In this document: piece by piece, positions 44,785 through 55,213 of the stretch
Numbering within the stretch: the stretch's first letter is position 1
Layout: each line of letters begins with the position of its first letter
Source of the DNA: Metarhizium brunneum
Lineage: Eukaryota > Ascomycota > Sordariomycetes > Hypocreales > Clavicipitaceae
Direction: 5' to 3'
Assembly (NCBI RefSeq): GCF_013426205.1
Contig: NC_089428.1
Coordinates: forward strand, 2,108,001 to 2,172,000
Length of the DNA: 64,000 nucleotides
Notes under the pieces: generated by a model
Databases searched by the model: none
Seen by the model: only the letters and a program-made list of their open reading frames with translations
Told to the model about the DNA's origin: nothing
Position numbers and translations under genes: made by a program

Positions 44785-46146
44785 TTATTGTTCCCTTCGA
44801 ATCTTCCTTGCTTCTGCTTGTTGTCGCACCCAATCGAGAATTTCTTGGTGCGAGTCTTCGTCCAAATATTCTGGCGATTTTGGTTCATGGAGTTCCTTTC
44901 GTCCCGTTATTGCAAGCGTTCTCTTTTCCATTGATTGTTCGTCCAGGTCTTCTTGTACCAGTTGTTGGGCTACTTGCAGTCTGTTTCCCATGAAGTTTAT
45001 AATTTTCTTCTTTGGTTTTCTTGGTTCTTTTGGAAACCATCCTCTTTCTTGTTTGCTGCTCATGTGAACGTAGCAGTTGTCGTTATAGCAGAAGGTCCAG
45101 TTGAGGTTCTTATGTTCCACCTCTGATTCGGTAACTTCGATTTTCTGTTGGTTAGTAGAATTGAGTTGTTTCTTACCTTCTTCTGGTACTAGCTTCTATT
45201 CTTTCCTGGGTTTCTTGCATTTATTGGCGAAATGTCCTGGTTTTCCGCAGTTATAGTATTTCTTTTCCTTTTTGTTGTCTTTCTTGGTAGCGTCAAGCTC
45301 CATTCGTCCAGGGTTAAGAGTGTGACCATAGGCAATAGGTTCGTCACGCTTTCTGCGTTAATTGGCTTGGTAACTTTTTCCTTTGGTAGGGTTCTAGGTT
45401 CCTTTACCTTGTTTCTTTTATATGCGTCGCTGATACTATCTGTTATCGATTTGTACCGCTATAGCAATGTAATCCGATAAGTTGTTTGGTTTGTTCTCTT
45501 TGTAGAGTTTATCTTTGACTTCTTCCTTAAGTCCTTTATAAAAAGCTGACATAAGAGGTTCGTCCTCCCAGTTAAGCTGAGATGCGAGTTGTCGGAAGCG
45601 AGCGGCATAATCGGATGCCGATCCCTTCTGCTTGAGCCCGTTAATGTAGTACTTAGTAGCTCTAGCTTCATCAACTGTTCCAAAGGCTTTCTTGATGGCT
45701 TTTTCGAACTTATTGTAACTTTTGAAAATGGTGTTGGTTTCTTCTTTGCGGTCGTCTTTTTCTTTATTAAGGTAGTCCCTTATAATGGGTTTAAACCATG
45801 CGAGTGCTACTCCCGTTATATATCCTCCTGCGTGTAGTACCTTGACAGAGGATTCTTCCATTTTGTTCGGGAATTGTTGGTGGTAAGCCCTGAGTTAAGT
45901 GAGGAATTCTTGAAGCGCACCCGGGGATCCGTCGTACGGTCCTGGTGCCCTGGGTCTAAGGATTTCTCCTAAGTCCTTTTTAATTGTGGCAGTAGTCGTG
46001 GCTTATTCCTGCCGTTCTTCTTCTATTTATTGGACCCGTTCCCGAAGGCGTATGATCTCAGCAAGCATCTCGTGAGCAAAGATGGTTGTTGGTCCTTCTC
46101 GGGTTTCATTTGATCCAGATGCGGTGGTAGTCTCGTGTGGTGCCAT
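44785..46146 (-). pseudogene. Gypsy gag (decayed), with altered zinc knuckle
   Basis: The ATG at 46146 starts MAPHETTTASGSNETREGPT. The capsid-like core is open at 45436-45861 (ALAWFKPIIRDYLNKEKDD, YYINGLKQKGSASDYAARFR, QLASQLNWEDEPLMSAFYKG). A nucleocapsid knuckle lies at about 45205-45255, reading YYNCGKPGHFANKC, where a Cys is expected in place of the first Tyr. A further open piece (44785-45120) joins gag to pol. In-frame TAA/TAG codons in the N-terminal part fit Gln codons changed by C to T. Confidence 0.85.
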
Positions 46147-46209
46147 ATTGATAGTTATTAGGTATTACTCAGAGTGACGCGGTAGTAGTCTGAATAAGAG
46201 CTTTTAATG

Positions 46210-46655
46210 TATAACGGCTAAGGTTCCTAAGGGATAAACTAGTTGTAGTTTATGTTGGCAGAGCCACTAGGGCAGTCAATCTGAGCAGTTGGGTGTTACG
46301 TTGGTAATAGGTCGTAGACCGTAACCAGGTGATCAGAGTCAAAGAGTTGTAAGCGAAGCTTATTTAATGTAATAATTGGTATTGAAAGCTAAGGAGCTAA
46401 AGTCTATTTATAAAGCGAATTTGGGGGTCCCTATATACTACAGCGTTCACCTGTTATTCACTGAAGTCCTGGTGAACTATGGTTATATACGTGCTACTGG
46501 TTCGTCTGGAGTTCACTGAACAGTTAGTGAACTCTCCCCTATTGGCGGCCCGTTCCGACCATTAATCCGTCACCCGCTGTGCCTGCGCCGTCCCGTGGCT
46601 CATGCAGCCGGCCCAACCTGCGACCTACGCTGCAGCTTGTGACTAGGTCGTAACA
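46210..46655 (-). repeat. 5' LTR of the Gypsy element
   Basis: 446 bp, same length as its partner. The outer end ends GTAACA followed by ATTAT. The inner end reads TATAACGG where the partner has TGTAACGG, a G to A change. Confidence 0.92.
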
Positions 46656-49600
46656 ATTATAAGTAAATTTAAGCTTTTAAATTAATTAATTAATTACTTT
46701 TATAGCTATTTAATAGTATAAAAAAATAATATTATTAACGTAAAAAAAGATTATTAAAGTTAAGCTATTAAAAATATAAAGGTTTTTTAGATAAGACTTT
46801 AAGCCTAGCTACTTAAAAGTTTAATTAAGAGTTTATTACTATAAAAAAAATAACTTTTATAGCTTATATAAAGCTTATAATAGCTTTATTATTTAACCAG
46901 GCCTTTTAAAATTATTAAGAAATTTAATATAAACTACTTTATTAATTAAGCTATTTATAAAGGTATTAATTATATTAAGCTGCCTAGCTTTTAGGTTAAA
47001 TTTAGCTATAATAATTATTAAAATTTAAAATAACTTTTTAGTTAAGATTATAATATAGGTTTTTTTATTATTAAATAATTAAAAGTTATTTTATATATAT
47101 AAATAAGCCTTAAATTTATTAATAAATTTATATATATTATATTTATACTTAAATACTTAAGTTAATAATAATAAGTATTAATATTATTTAATTTAATTAG
47201 GTTAAATAAGCTAAAAAATCCCTTACTTATAAAGGGTATTATATTTAGCTTTTATAACCTTCTTAAATTTAAGTTTATATAAGTGTTTTTTTAGCTTTTT
47301 TTAATATTAAGGTTTAAGTAATAAGCTTTTTTTATATAGCTTTTTAAGCTATTTAATTAAAAAGCTATTATAAAAGCTATTAAAAGCCTTATTAGAAATT
47401 TATTATAATTATTTTAAGCCTTTAAATTAATTATTTTAATTAAATAATTCTAATAAAGCTAATATTAAAAAGTTTAATTAATAATTATTTATATTTAATT
47501 TAAGGTTTTTAAAAATATTAAAGCTTAATAACTAGCTTTTATTTTAACTAGCTTATTTAAGGCTTTAAGTATTAACTTTAATAACTAACTATACTTTATT
47601 AGTATTATTATTATTATTAGATTTAATATAAGTTAAAAATTTAAGCTATTATAGCTTTTTTAATTAAATTTAATAAATTTAACTTTAATAAAAAGTTTTT
47701 TTATTAAAAGTTATATTTTTAATTTATTTAACTTTTAATTTTAATAGAATTTATATATAAAAAATATTAATTAAATTATATTTAATAAAATAACTAATTT
47801 TTATATAAGCTATTATTTTTAAAAACTATTTTTAAGTATTTTAGAGGGCTTTTTAGGTTATTAGATAAGCTTTATAGCTATATATAACTAAATATATAAT
47901 ATTAGGCTTATCTAAATAACCTATATTATAATTATTTAATTAAAGCTATTATTAAAGCTATTAAAAAGGCGTTTTTTAGTTTATACCTTATTATAATAAT
48001 AAATTATAAAAGTAGGTAATAGCTTTTTAGATTTTAAGCTATAATTTGGCTAAAAAGTTAGTTATTAGCTATATTATATAAGCTTTTAACCCTAGAATAC
48101 TTTTAGACCTTTTAGTAGAGCTGTTTTATATAGGTATATATAGTAATATAAACTTATTAATAATATCTTTTTAGGTAATCTAGGCTTTATAAGCTATTTA
48201 AAGGCTTTTATTATTATTCTAATAAATTTAATAAATACTTAATTAATATTATTATTAAATTTAAGCTTTAAATAATTAAATAATTAATAAAAAGGTATTT
48301 TAAGTAGTATTTTTAAGCTTAAAAACTATTAAAAAGCCTAAAAATTTATTTTTAATTATTAAAGCTATTAATTTATTATTATAATTAAGCTTAAATTAAA
48401 AAATATTAATATAAATCTTTTAAAAAGGTCTAGAGCTTATTATTTATAAGTTTTTTTAAGAGATAACTTTTTTAGTTTTAGCCTTAAAATAAGCTTTATA
48501 ATTAATTTATATAAGGCCTTAAATTCTAGACCTAGTAATTTATTAAACTAAATATTTAAGGCTATTTATATTTAAGTAGCTTAACTATTAATATTAAAAG
48601 TTAATAAAAGCTATTTTCTTAGATTAAAATTATATTAAATTAGATTAAAAGCTTTTAATTTAATAGATTTTATTAAATTTAATAATAAGTTATTTAAAAT
48701 AATACTTTATAAAAAAAATAACTTTATTATCCCTTAATATAGCCTTTATAGCTAGGTTTTAATTATAGCTTTTTTCTAGAAAATAGTCTAATAATATTAT
48801 ATTAATATAAAAGGTTAGGATAAAAGCTACTTAATTAAGCTAAAAAAGCTTTATTTATATTTATAAAGTAATCTTTTTATAGCCTTTAATTTAAAGCTTT
48901 ATATTACTTATAAAAGCCTTATTAGGCTATTAAAAAACTTAATAGTTAATAAATTAATTAAAGTTATTATAAATATATATATTTAACCTAGAATTAAAAA
49001 TAAAAAAATCCTTTAAAAAGTAGATTTTCTTATAAATTAACTAAATAAATAATATAATTATTAGCTTTATATAATTTAACTTATAATTTTATTAATTAAA
49101 GCTTTTACTTTTATTAATTTAAGTATTTTTAATATTTTTAGTATTTTTAAGCTTTTTAAGCTGCTTTTATTTTTTAACCTTTTAAGCTTTTTAATATTTA
49201 GGCTTTTATAAGCTTTATTATTTATTAATTTTTTAGGCTTTTAATATTCTTAATATATATATAAAAATATTTAAAGCTTATTAAAAATAATTTTAACTTT
49301 TTATTTATTAAAAAAGCTAAAAATTAATTTTTTAATATTTATTTTTTATTTTAAAAAGTTATTAAGGTTTAATAACTTTTAAGGTAAGCTATTAATATTA
49401 TTAAACCTTATTTTTTATTTTAAGAAACTATTAAGGTTTAAGTTATTTTAATACTTTTAAAAAGCTTTTATTTTATAATAAGCTTTATATTTAAAAGCTT
49501 TTAATTTAAAAAACACTTTATTATTATTATTATTAAAAGCTTTTAATCTAAAAATCACCTTATTATTATTATTAAAGTTAGCCTAAAAATATAATATTTT

Positions 49601-50771
49601 TTATTTTTAGGTTTTCTTATTATTTTTAATTAATTTAATTAAAAGCTTATTAATAAGCTTAATTAATTTTAGCTTTAATAAATAAGTTTAATAGCTTTTA
49701 TTAAATTTAAGCTTTAATTTTAGTATTAAGCTTTTATATTAAGTTTTTAAAAAGCTTATTAAAATATAAATAGTAATAAAAGTAGTATTTTTAATTATAA
49801 AAGTAAGTTAAAGCTATTTTTAACTTTTTTAACCTTTTTTATTAATAGATTTTAGGTTAGTTAAGTGCTTATAATAAATTTAAAGTTCTTAATAATAAGC
49901 TTTTTTAAAAGGTAAAAGATAAAAAACTGCTTTTACTTTTAATAGCTTTTTAATATTAATAATATTATTTAAATAAATTATTAATTTAAAAGCTATTTAA
50001 AATTTTATTTTTTTATTTTTTTTTATTAAGATTTAATAGGTTTAAAATATAATTATTTTAATAGTTTAAAAATATAAAGCTAATTAAAGCTATTATAATT
50101 ATAAAATCTAGGGTTAATTAAAGCTTTTAAATATTAAGTAAGTTAATTTAATAAGCTTTTATTAGTATTTTTTACTAGCTTATAATTTAAGCCTTGATTT
50201 TTATATAACTTATATTTTTTAATATTAATTTATATTTTATTAAAACTTTTCTTTTAAACTCCTAAAATATAAGTTATAATTAGGCTTATAATAGCTTTAA
50301 TTACCTTAAAATACTATTTTTAATAATTATTATATTATAATAGTTATTAATAATTTTAATAATAAATTATTAAATAATTAAAAAAGCTTTTTAATATTTT
50401 TAATAAACTTAAATATTAACCTAATAATTATTTTTAAGGGATTTAAGCTTTTTAAATTAAATTTTATTAAGGTTTATAATTATTATAGCCTTAAAGTTAA
50501 TATTATTAGGTTAGGGTTTTTTTAAAGGGATAATAGCTGTTTTATTAAGCTATTAAGAGTTAATTAGATATTAAATATCTTAATTTATAATATACTTTTT
50601 AATAATAAAAATCTATTAAAACCAGCTACTTAAACCTATTAGAATTACTAATAAAAAACCTTTAATATTTATAGCTAGATTATTTTAAGTTTTTTATTAA
50701 AAACCTTAAATATATTATAATTTAATATTAAAATATCTTAAATTTAATAATAAATCTAGGCTTATAATTAT

Positions 50772-51073
50772 TATAATTAATAACTATAAACTAGATTAAA
50801 ATATAAAATTATTCTTATATTTAAAGCTATTTAAAAAAGGAAAATAAGCTTTTTTTATAAATATTAACTATTATCTAGTTAATTACTTAGGAAGTTAGTA
50901 ATTAAGAGATTTCTAGCTATTAAAAGTCTAGCTTTAATAGAGTGGTAGCGCGAGCCTTTTAGAGGCTTTTAGAGGCTTTATTTTAATAATTATATTAAGG
51001 CTTTTAGGGCTTTTTCGGCGATACCGATGAATAGCTTCCTTTTTCCATTGAAAGGGGGCCTTTGGCGTTGACA
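50772..51073. repeat. Right long direct repeat (LTR) of the old element
   Basis: Mirror case of the left copy. Here the first part is converted to A/T (tataattaataactataaac), while the last 130 or so bases keep C and G (ggctttttcggcgataccga, gggggcctttggcgttgaca). Followed by TATAGTAT, as the left repeat is preceded by it. Confidence 0.72.
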
Positions 51074-51184
51074 TATAGTATATATTGCGGTATATTGTTT
51101 TATTGTTATATTATTTACCACACTGATCGAAAATGAGGATATCTGCTACGTGCGCATCCCAATTTGACAGAATCACCCATCGCG

Positions 51185-51620
51185 TGTTACGACCCAGCAC
51201 GTAGGCTGCAGGTTGGGCCGGCTGCATGGAGCCGCCGGGCGGCACAGGCATGACGGGCCACGGAACATTGGTCGGCACGACAGGACCAATGGGAAGGACG
51301 CTCAGTTATTATAAGTGAGCATGCACAACGCTCACCAGTGTTTGGAAGTGAGCATCGAGGATGCTCACCTCCGCGATAACTAGCAACCGTAGTATATAGG
51401 GACCCCCAAATTCGCTTCATAGATAGCCTCTAGCTCCTTAGCTTTCAACACAGATCATTACATTGAATAAGCCTCGCTTACAACTCTTTGACTCTGATCA
51501 CTTGGTTACGGTCTACGACCTATTACCAACGTAACACCCAACTGCTCAGATTGACTGCCCTAGTGGCTCTGCCAACATAAACTACGACTAGTTTATCCCT
51601 TGGGAACCTTAGCCGTTACA
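51185..51620 (+). repeat. Solo LTR of a related Gypsy family
   Basis: Starts TGTTACGACCC and ends CCGTTACA, with the 5-bp target duplication TCGCG on both sides (51180-51184 and 51621-51625). It is the reverse complement of the Gypsy LTRs over much of its length (for example gggacccccaaattcgcttc, ctagtttatcccttgggaac). Its first third, including a short stretch with repeated gagcat/gctcac words, differs, so it belongs to a sister subfamily. No inner part remains. Confidence 0.88.
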
Positions 51621-51821
51621 TCGCGCATCGCTTCACACGGGACCCCCTGGGCCACGGATAAGACGCAGGGCCGGTACATTTGTAATCCAGATGGTAACAG
51701 CCATGAATCCTGTCAAAGTCCTCGTGTTGCTCTGTATCAGACCAGTATCGTATCAAACCACTGTCGCAGCAGTATTCGCTAGTTCGAAGGGACTGTTGTG
51801 TGTCTGGGGCTCCTCAAGGTA

Positions 51822-52540
51822 AATGAGCATGACTAGATGTCGTCAAAAACTTTTGAAACAAGAGCCTAGACCCACTTGACCTTTTGCCACTTTGGGTAAT
51901 TTATTCGTCTCTACAACCCCTGGTTAATTAACCACCCGTGACCTAACAAGGTTAACAGACCAGGGTCTCCTAGCCGTATTAATAATTTAGCTGCTAGATA
52001 GTAAGTAGCTGTTAAGTAATTTAGTAAGGTATAATAAAAAATATTAGCCTTCTTACTTTTTTCTTAAGAAATTAGGTATTAATTTCCCTTACTTTTTAAC
52101 TTTTTATTTATTGTATACCCCCTTGTGAGGTTACAGGTGGTTAATCAAACAGGGGTTATACGGTACCTTTGACTTCCGTTCTCGCCAAGGTTGCCCCCAC
52201 TTAATCGGTATCTGCCGACGCCGAGCCAGCATGAAAGCTATATGTAGGATTTGATCCAAAGGCAGTTCAAACTCGTTACTGAGCGGCCCAGTAGAAGTCT
52301 GGTGGGCGAGGATCCAAAGGCACATGTGCAGTCTAAACTCGTTACTAAGCGGCCTAAACTGGCCACTAATGAGCATGACTAGATGTTGTCAAATTGAAAC
52401 AAGAGCCTGGACCCTGTTGACATGGACCTTTTGCCACTTTGGGTAATTTGTCCATCCCTACATACCTTTAACTTCCGTTCTCGCCAGGGTGCCCTACTTA
52501 ATCGGTATCTGCCGACGTCGAGTTAGCGTGAAAGCTGAAA
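51822..52540. repeat. Local duplication, one copy carrying a MITE
   Basis: The words aatgagcatgactagatg, gaaacaagagcct, ccttttgccactttgggtaa, then acttccgttctcgcca and taatcggtatctgccgacg occur in the same order at 51822-52240 and 52368-52540. Between them ccaaaggcag...cgttactgagcggcc is itself present twice (about 52256-52290 and 52313-52354). No gene is seen in it. Confidence 0.75.
51914..52158. mobile_element. MITE with about 40-bp terminal inverted repeats inserted at TA
   Basis: 245 bp. The left end (caacccctggttaattaacc, then acccgtgacctaacaagg) pairs with the right end (ccttgtgaggttacaggtgg, then ttaatcaaacaggggtt). TA stands on both sides. The second copy of the surrounding duplication reads ctacatacctttaacttccg without the insert. 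The interior is A/T-rich and without an ORF, as for a non-autonomous Tc1/mariner-type element (superfamily inferred from TA). Confidence 0.75.
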
Positions 52541-54258
52541 AACGTCTCGTTCACATGATTACTATGTACGCTCACCCCTGAAGCAGGCATCCATTCAAGC
52601 ATCCAAAATCTGCACAAGCACACGGTACCTTATGCAGGCTGGGTCCTGGGCGAGGCCGTGTACGTGGCAGAACTACTGTGGCACTATTATGGACACTTTT
52701 TATGCTGAAAGTAATAATGTGATGTAGTGTTTTCTGTTCTGTCCCTGTCACGTTATGAGACTTATTGTTGACTAAGCTACTTTACAAAACTATTATTCTT
52801 GTTGTTGTCCGTGCGGCAGAGAGTGTACATCTATCTTTTAAATATAAAAAAACTTGCCTTTCGTCTCAATCCCATTTCCGGTTATGTTTAGTTATATTGT
52901 AGATGCTTTATTTTTCGGTGACTGCCTTGTCTTGACCGCAGACTTGCAGCCTTCGGCTGGTCGCACGCCTTGCACCGCTGCTCTAAAGTGCAAGGTGTAA
53001 CGTAGTATTTCAACTTTGTTATCATGCCACCAGGCACTATTCTCTTGACACCGCTCAGGGCAAGGATCAGTCATCAAAGGAAGCCACCGTGGCAACAGAC
53101 GGATTGTTCGCGGAAAGGGTAGCCAGGTATGGGGCTTGGACCCCACGACAAACTGCCGGGCACTCAATAGTTCATGCGCTTTCGTGATACATCTAGAGAG
53201 AGAAGGCCAGCGACCATCATGATTCAGGACATTCGAGACGTAAGAGTCCCACTCTAAGCGCTGCGATGCGCCAGCCCGGCTGAGTCCTACGTTAATAGAC
53301 GAGAACTACTACCCATTTTCCTACTTAGGGCCGCCCCGGACGGGCTAGAACTATACGAGCAGGTATGATATTGATCATGCAGGTCAAAGGGCCCCTTGTG
53401 GAGCGATGAGACGCTTTACCCACCACACCACGTGTGGATAGCGTTACCGGATTGTACGGGATGCTGAAATATGCTTAAATAAGCTATAGTACGATCTCGC
53501 TCTATATATAGTATCTAGCAAGTGGAGCCAGTAGTGCCGCAGCTACATCATGCTATGGTAGAGTTCTTGGATATACCAGATATTAAACGGAAGCCTGGCC
53601 CCCAACTCACGCGCCTGCAAGGCTTACTCGTTTCATGCCGAGATGGTGAGCGCGTATTGTAATTTCGCCGAGGCGACTAGCCTATTAGTCTTAGTATAGT
53701 AGTATTGTATGAGCTTTCTGTAAGCAAATTAATTTATCTTCCTAGTCCACGCAGAAAAACAAAATCACCCTTGCTGCCTACTAGCCTGATAAGCTGAATC
53801 AATCGGGCCTTGCCAAGCATCACTAGGCCATTATGCATGAGCCATCAATTTTGCAAAATGCCCAACGAGGTGCTCGGCTTTTAATAATATTCCCGGCATG
53901 TCGGGGTCGCTTGCGGGGGTCCTCGCCATGCACCCTCTTCTGCGTCGTATGATCTAGACGCTAGACATACACATGTGATCATCAACTACTGAAGCTTCAT
54001 TTCGTGTAGCGAGTCATGCGATGCTGTGCTGGAGTAGGGGTCGGCTCGTCTCGAACCGTTCTCCGAGAAATGGACATGAGTCCGGATAAATATGAATCAC
54101 ATACAAGTAATTATGTAGGCGCGAGGATAAATACGGCAAGCTACCCATCCAGCTTCTTGTTCTTTTTTTCGATCTATCAAGAGTAAACACTAGCTCGTGA
54201 TATCTTTTACATTTTTATTCTACAAGCCCATCTTTGGCAATCTATCAACTCCTTCAAA
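52541..54258. other. Gene-poor interval upstream of the trypsin-like gene
   Basis: About 1.7 kb. A minus-strand frame at 52892-53167 has no ATG and no known domain. A tRNA-like stretch at about 53340-53430 (minus) was rejected as a tRNA. The last 130 bp (gataaatacgg, C/T-rich leader) are the likely promoter of the protease gene. Confidence 0.45.
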
Positions 54259-55213
54259 ATGGTACTCAAGGCTGCTATTCCACTAGCTGTCGCGTTTTCT
54301 ACTGTTTTGGCAGCAGCGGCAACTATTAATAAGAGAATTTATCTCGGAGAAGAGGCCAAGGAGGGTGAATTTCCATTCATCGTCCGTTTACACTACGAAG
54401 ATCCTACTCTTTTATGTGGAGGCAGTTTATTGGATAGTACTACAGTTCTTACTGCTGGTCATTGCCAGCCTAAACGTGTTACTAGCGTGAGAGCAGGCAG
54501 CTTGGTAAATATACCCTCTTTTTACATATATTATTAGGCTACGCCGTTGGCTACTACGGCGCTAGTAACTTGCGCACCTAACAAAACAAACGTGAATACG
54601 CATGAAGAGCTAATAAATTATGCAGAACAAGGACTCCGGAGGAGTAGTCGCAGAAGTCGAATCCGTAGTAGTCCACCCGGATTACAAGAGGTTTATCGGC
54701 GAGGTGAACAATGATATTGCTATCTTGAAATTATCAACACCTATTCAAGAGAGCGAGATAATTAGCTACGCGAAGCTGCCTGCAAGCGGCTCAAGCCCTG
54801 TAATTGGCTCCATCGCCGTAGCTGCCGGCTGGTAAGTGCTATTAAGCTTAGAACTGCCGGATATACTTAGACAAGACGCTAACCAATACGCAAGGGGTAC
54901 AACCGGGCCTCTTAGCAAGGGTGATGTGTCTGACAAACTTCTCAAGGTTGCCATGCCTATTGTCGATATCAATTCCGATTCTTGTAAAGCCTCTTCTGCT
55001 GTACAGCTTCCGGATACAAAAGTGTGCGCTGTTGGTGGGGGGGATACAGGCAAAGGCGACAGCGGCGGTCCTCTTATTGACCAGGAAACAGGACAATTAA
55101 TCGGCATCGTGTCGATCGGACCCCGTTATACTAGGATTAGCAGCTACATCCGGTTTATTGACGATGTTAATAACGGGATTAACGGGGTTGATCCGCGCCA
55201 TGTAACGGGCTAG
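54259..55213 (+). CDS. Secreted trypsin-like serine protease (family S1)
   Basis: Exons 54259-54504, 54626-54831 and 54895-55213 (introns of 121 and 63 nt) give 256 residues. A signal peptide (AAIPLAVAFSTVLAAAA) and a short propeptide ending in NKR precede the mature start IYLGEEAKEGEFPFIV. The catalytic triad is complete: His68 in TAGHC, Asp112 in NNDIAILKL, Ser207 in GKGDSGGPL. Asp201, six residues before the Ser, predicts cleavage after Lys/Arg. The Cys normally just before the active-site loop (chymotrypsin Cys191) is replaced by Gly, so one usual disulfide is missing. The C-terminus is typical up to FIDDVNNGI. Secreted trypsins of ascomycetes digest host or environmental protein. It lies alone between transposon-derived DNA and a Helitron relic, yet shows no sign of decay. 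Confidence 0.93.

Larger units (their letters stand above)
38801..46655 (-). mobile_element. Ty3/Gypsy LTR retrotransposon, complete in structure, inactivated by RIP
   Basis: 7855 bp with two 446-bp LTRs and the 5-bp target duplication ATTAT (38796-38800 and 46656-46660). Coding is on the minus strand in the order gag, protease, reverse transcriptase, RNase H, integrase, as in Ty3/Gypsy. A purine tract on the minus strand (ggagagggga, about 39250-39260) lies just before the 3' LTR. An additional ORF on the opposite strand lies between integrase and the 3' LTR. Stops and missense changes of the C to T / G to A type interrupt all ORFs. The element is much less A/T-rich than the block into which it inserted, so it arrived later. 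Confidence 0.93.
37477..51073. mobile_element. Old LTR-type element destroyed by RIP, interrupted by a Gypsy element
   Basis: Two direct repeats of about 300 bp (37477-37775 and 50772-51073) end this block. The 8-bp word TATAGTAT stands on both outer sides (37469-37476 and 51074-51081) like a target duplication. Without the nested 7855-bp Gypsy and its 5-bp duplication the element is about 5.7 kb. The inner parts (37776-38795 and 46661-50771) are almost pure A and T. The few remaining C are nearly always followed by T or C, and CG, CA and TG are almost absent, the end state of RIP. No open frame survives, so the superfamily cannot be named. The lack of TG...CA at the repeat start makes the LTR reading likely but not proven. 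Confidence 0.7.

Noticed and set aside
44456..45067. Plus-strand frame of 203 codons inside the Gypsy element
   Set aside because: It is the complement of gag/pol coding sequence, of low-complexity hydrophobic type, and does not match the antisense ORF at 39369.
37776..50771. A/T-rich block read as centromere or mitochondrial insertion
   Set aside because: It is bounded by long direct repeats with a matching outer 8-bp duplication, and residual C and G sit in RIP-resistant contexts, so a RIP-degraded transposon explains it better.
53333..53435. tRNA-like stretch on the minus strand with box-A-like tggtgtggtggg and box-B-like agttctagccc
   Set aside because: The T-stem does not pair and the boxes are too far apart. 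No acceptor stem can be drawn. At most a tRNA-derived scar.
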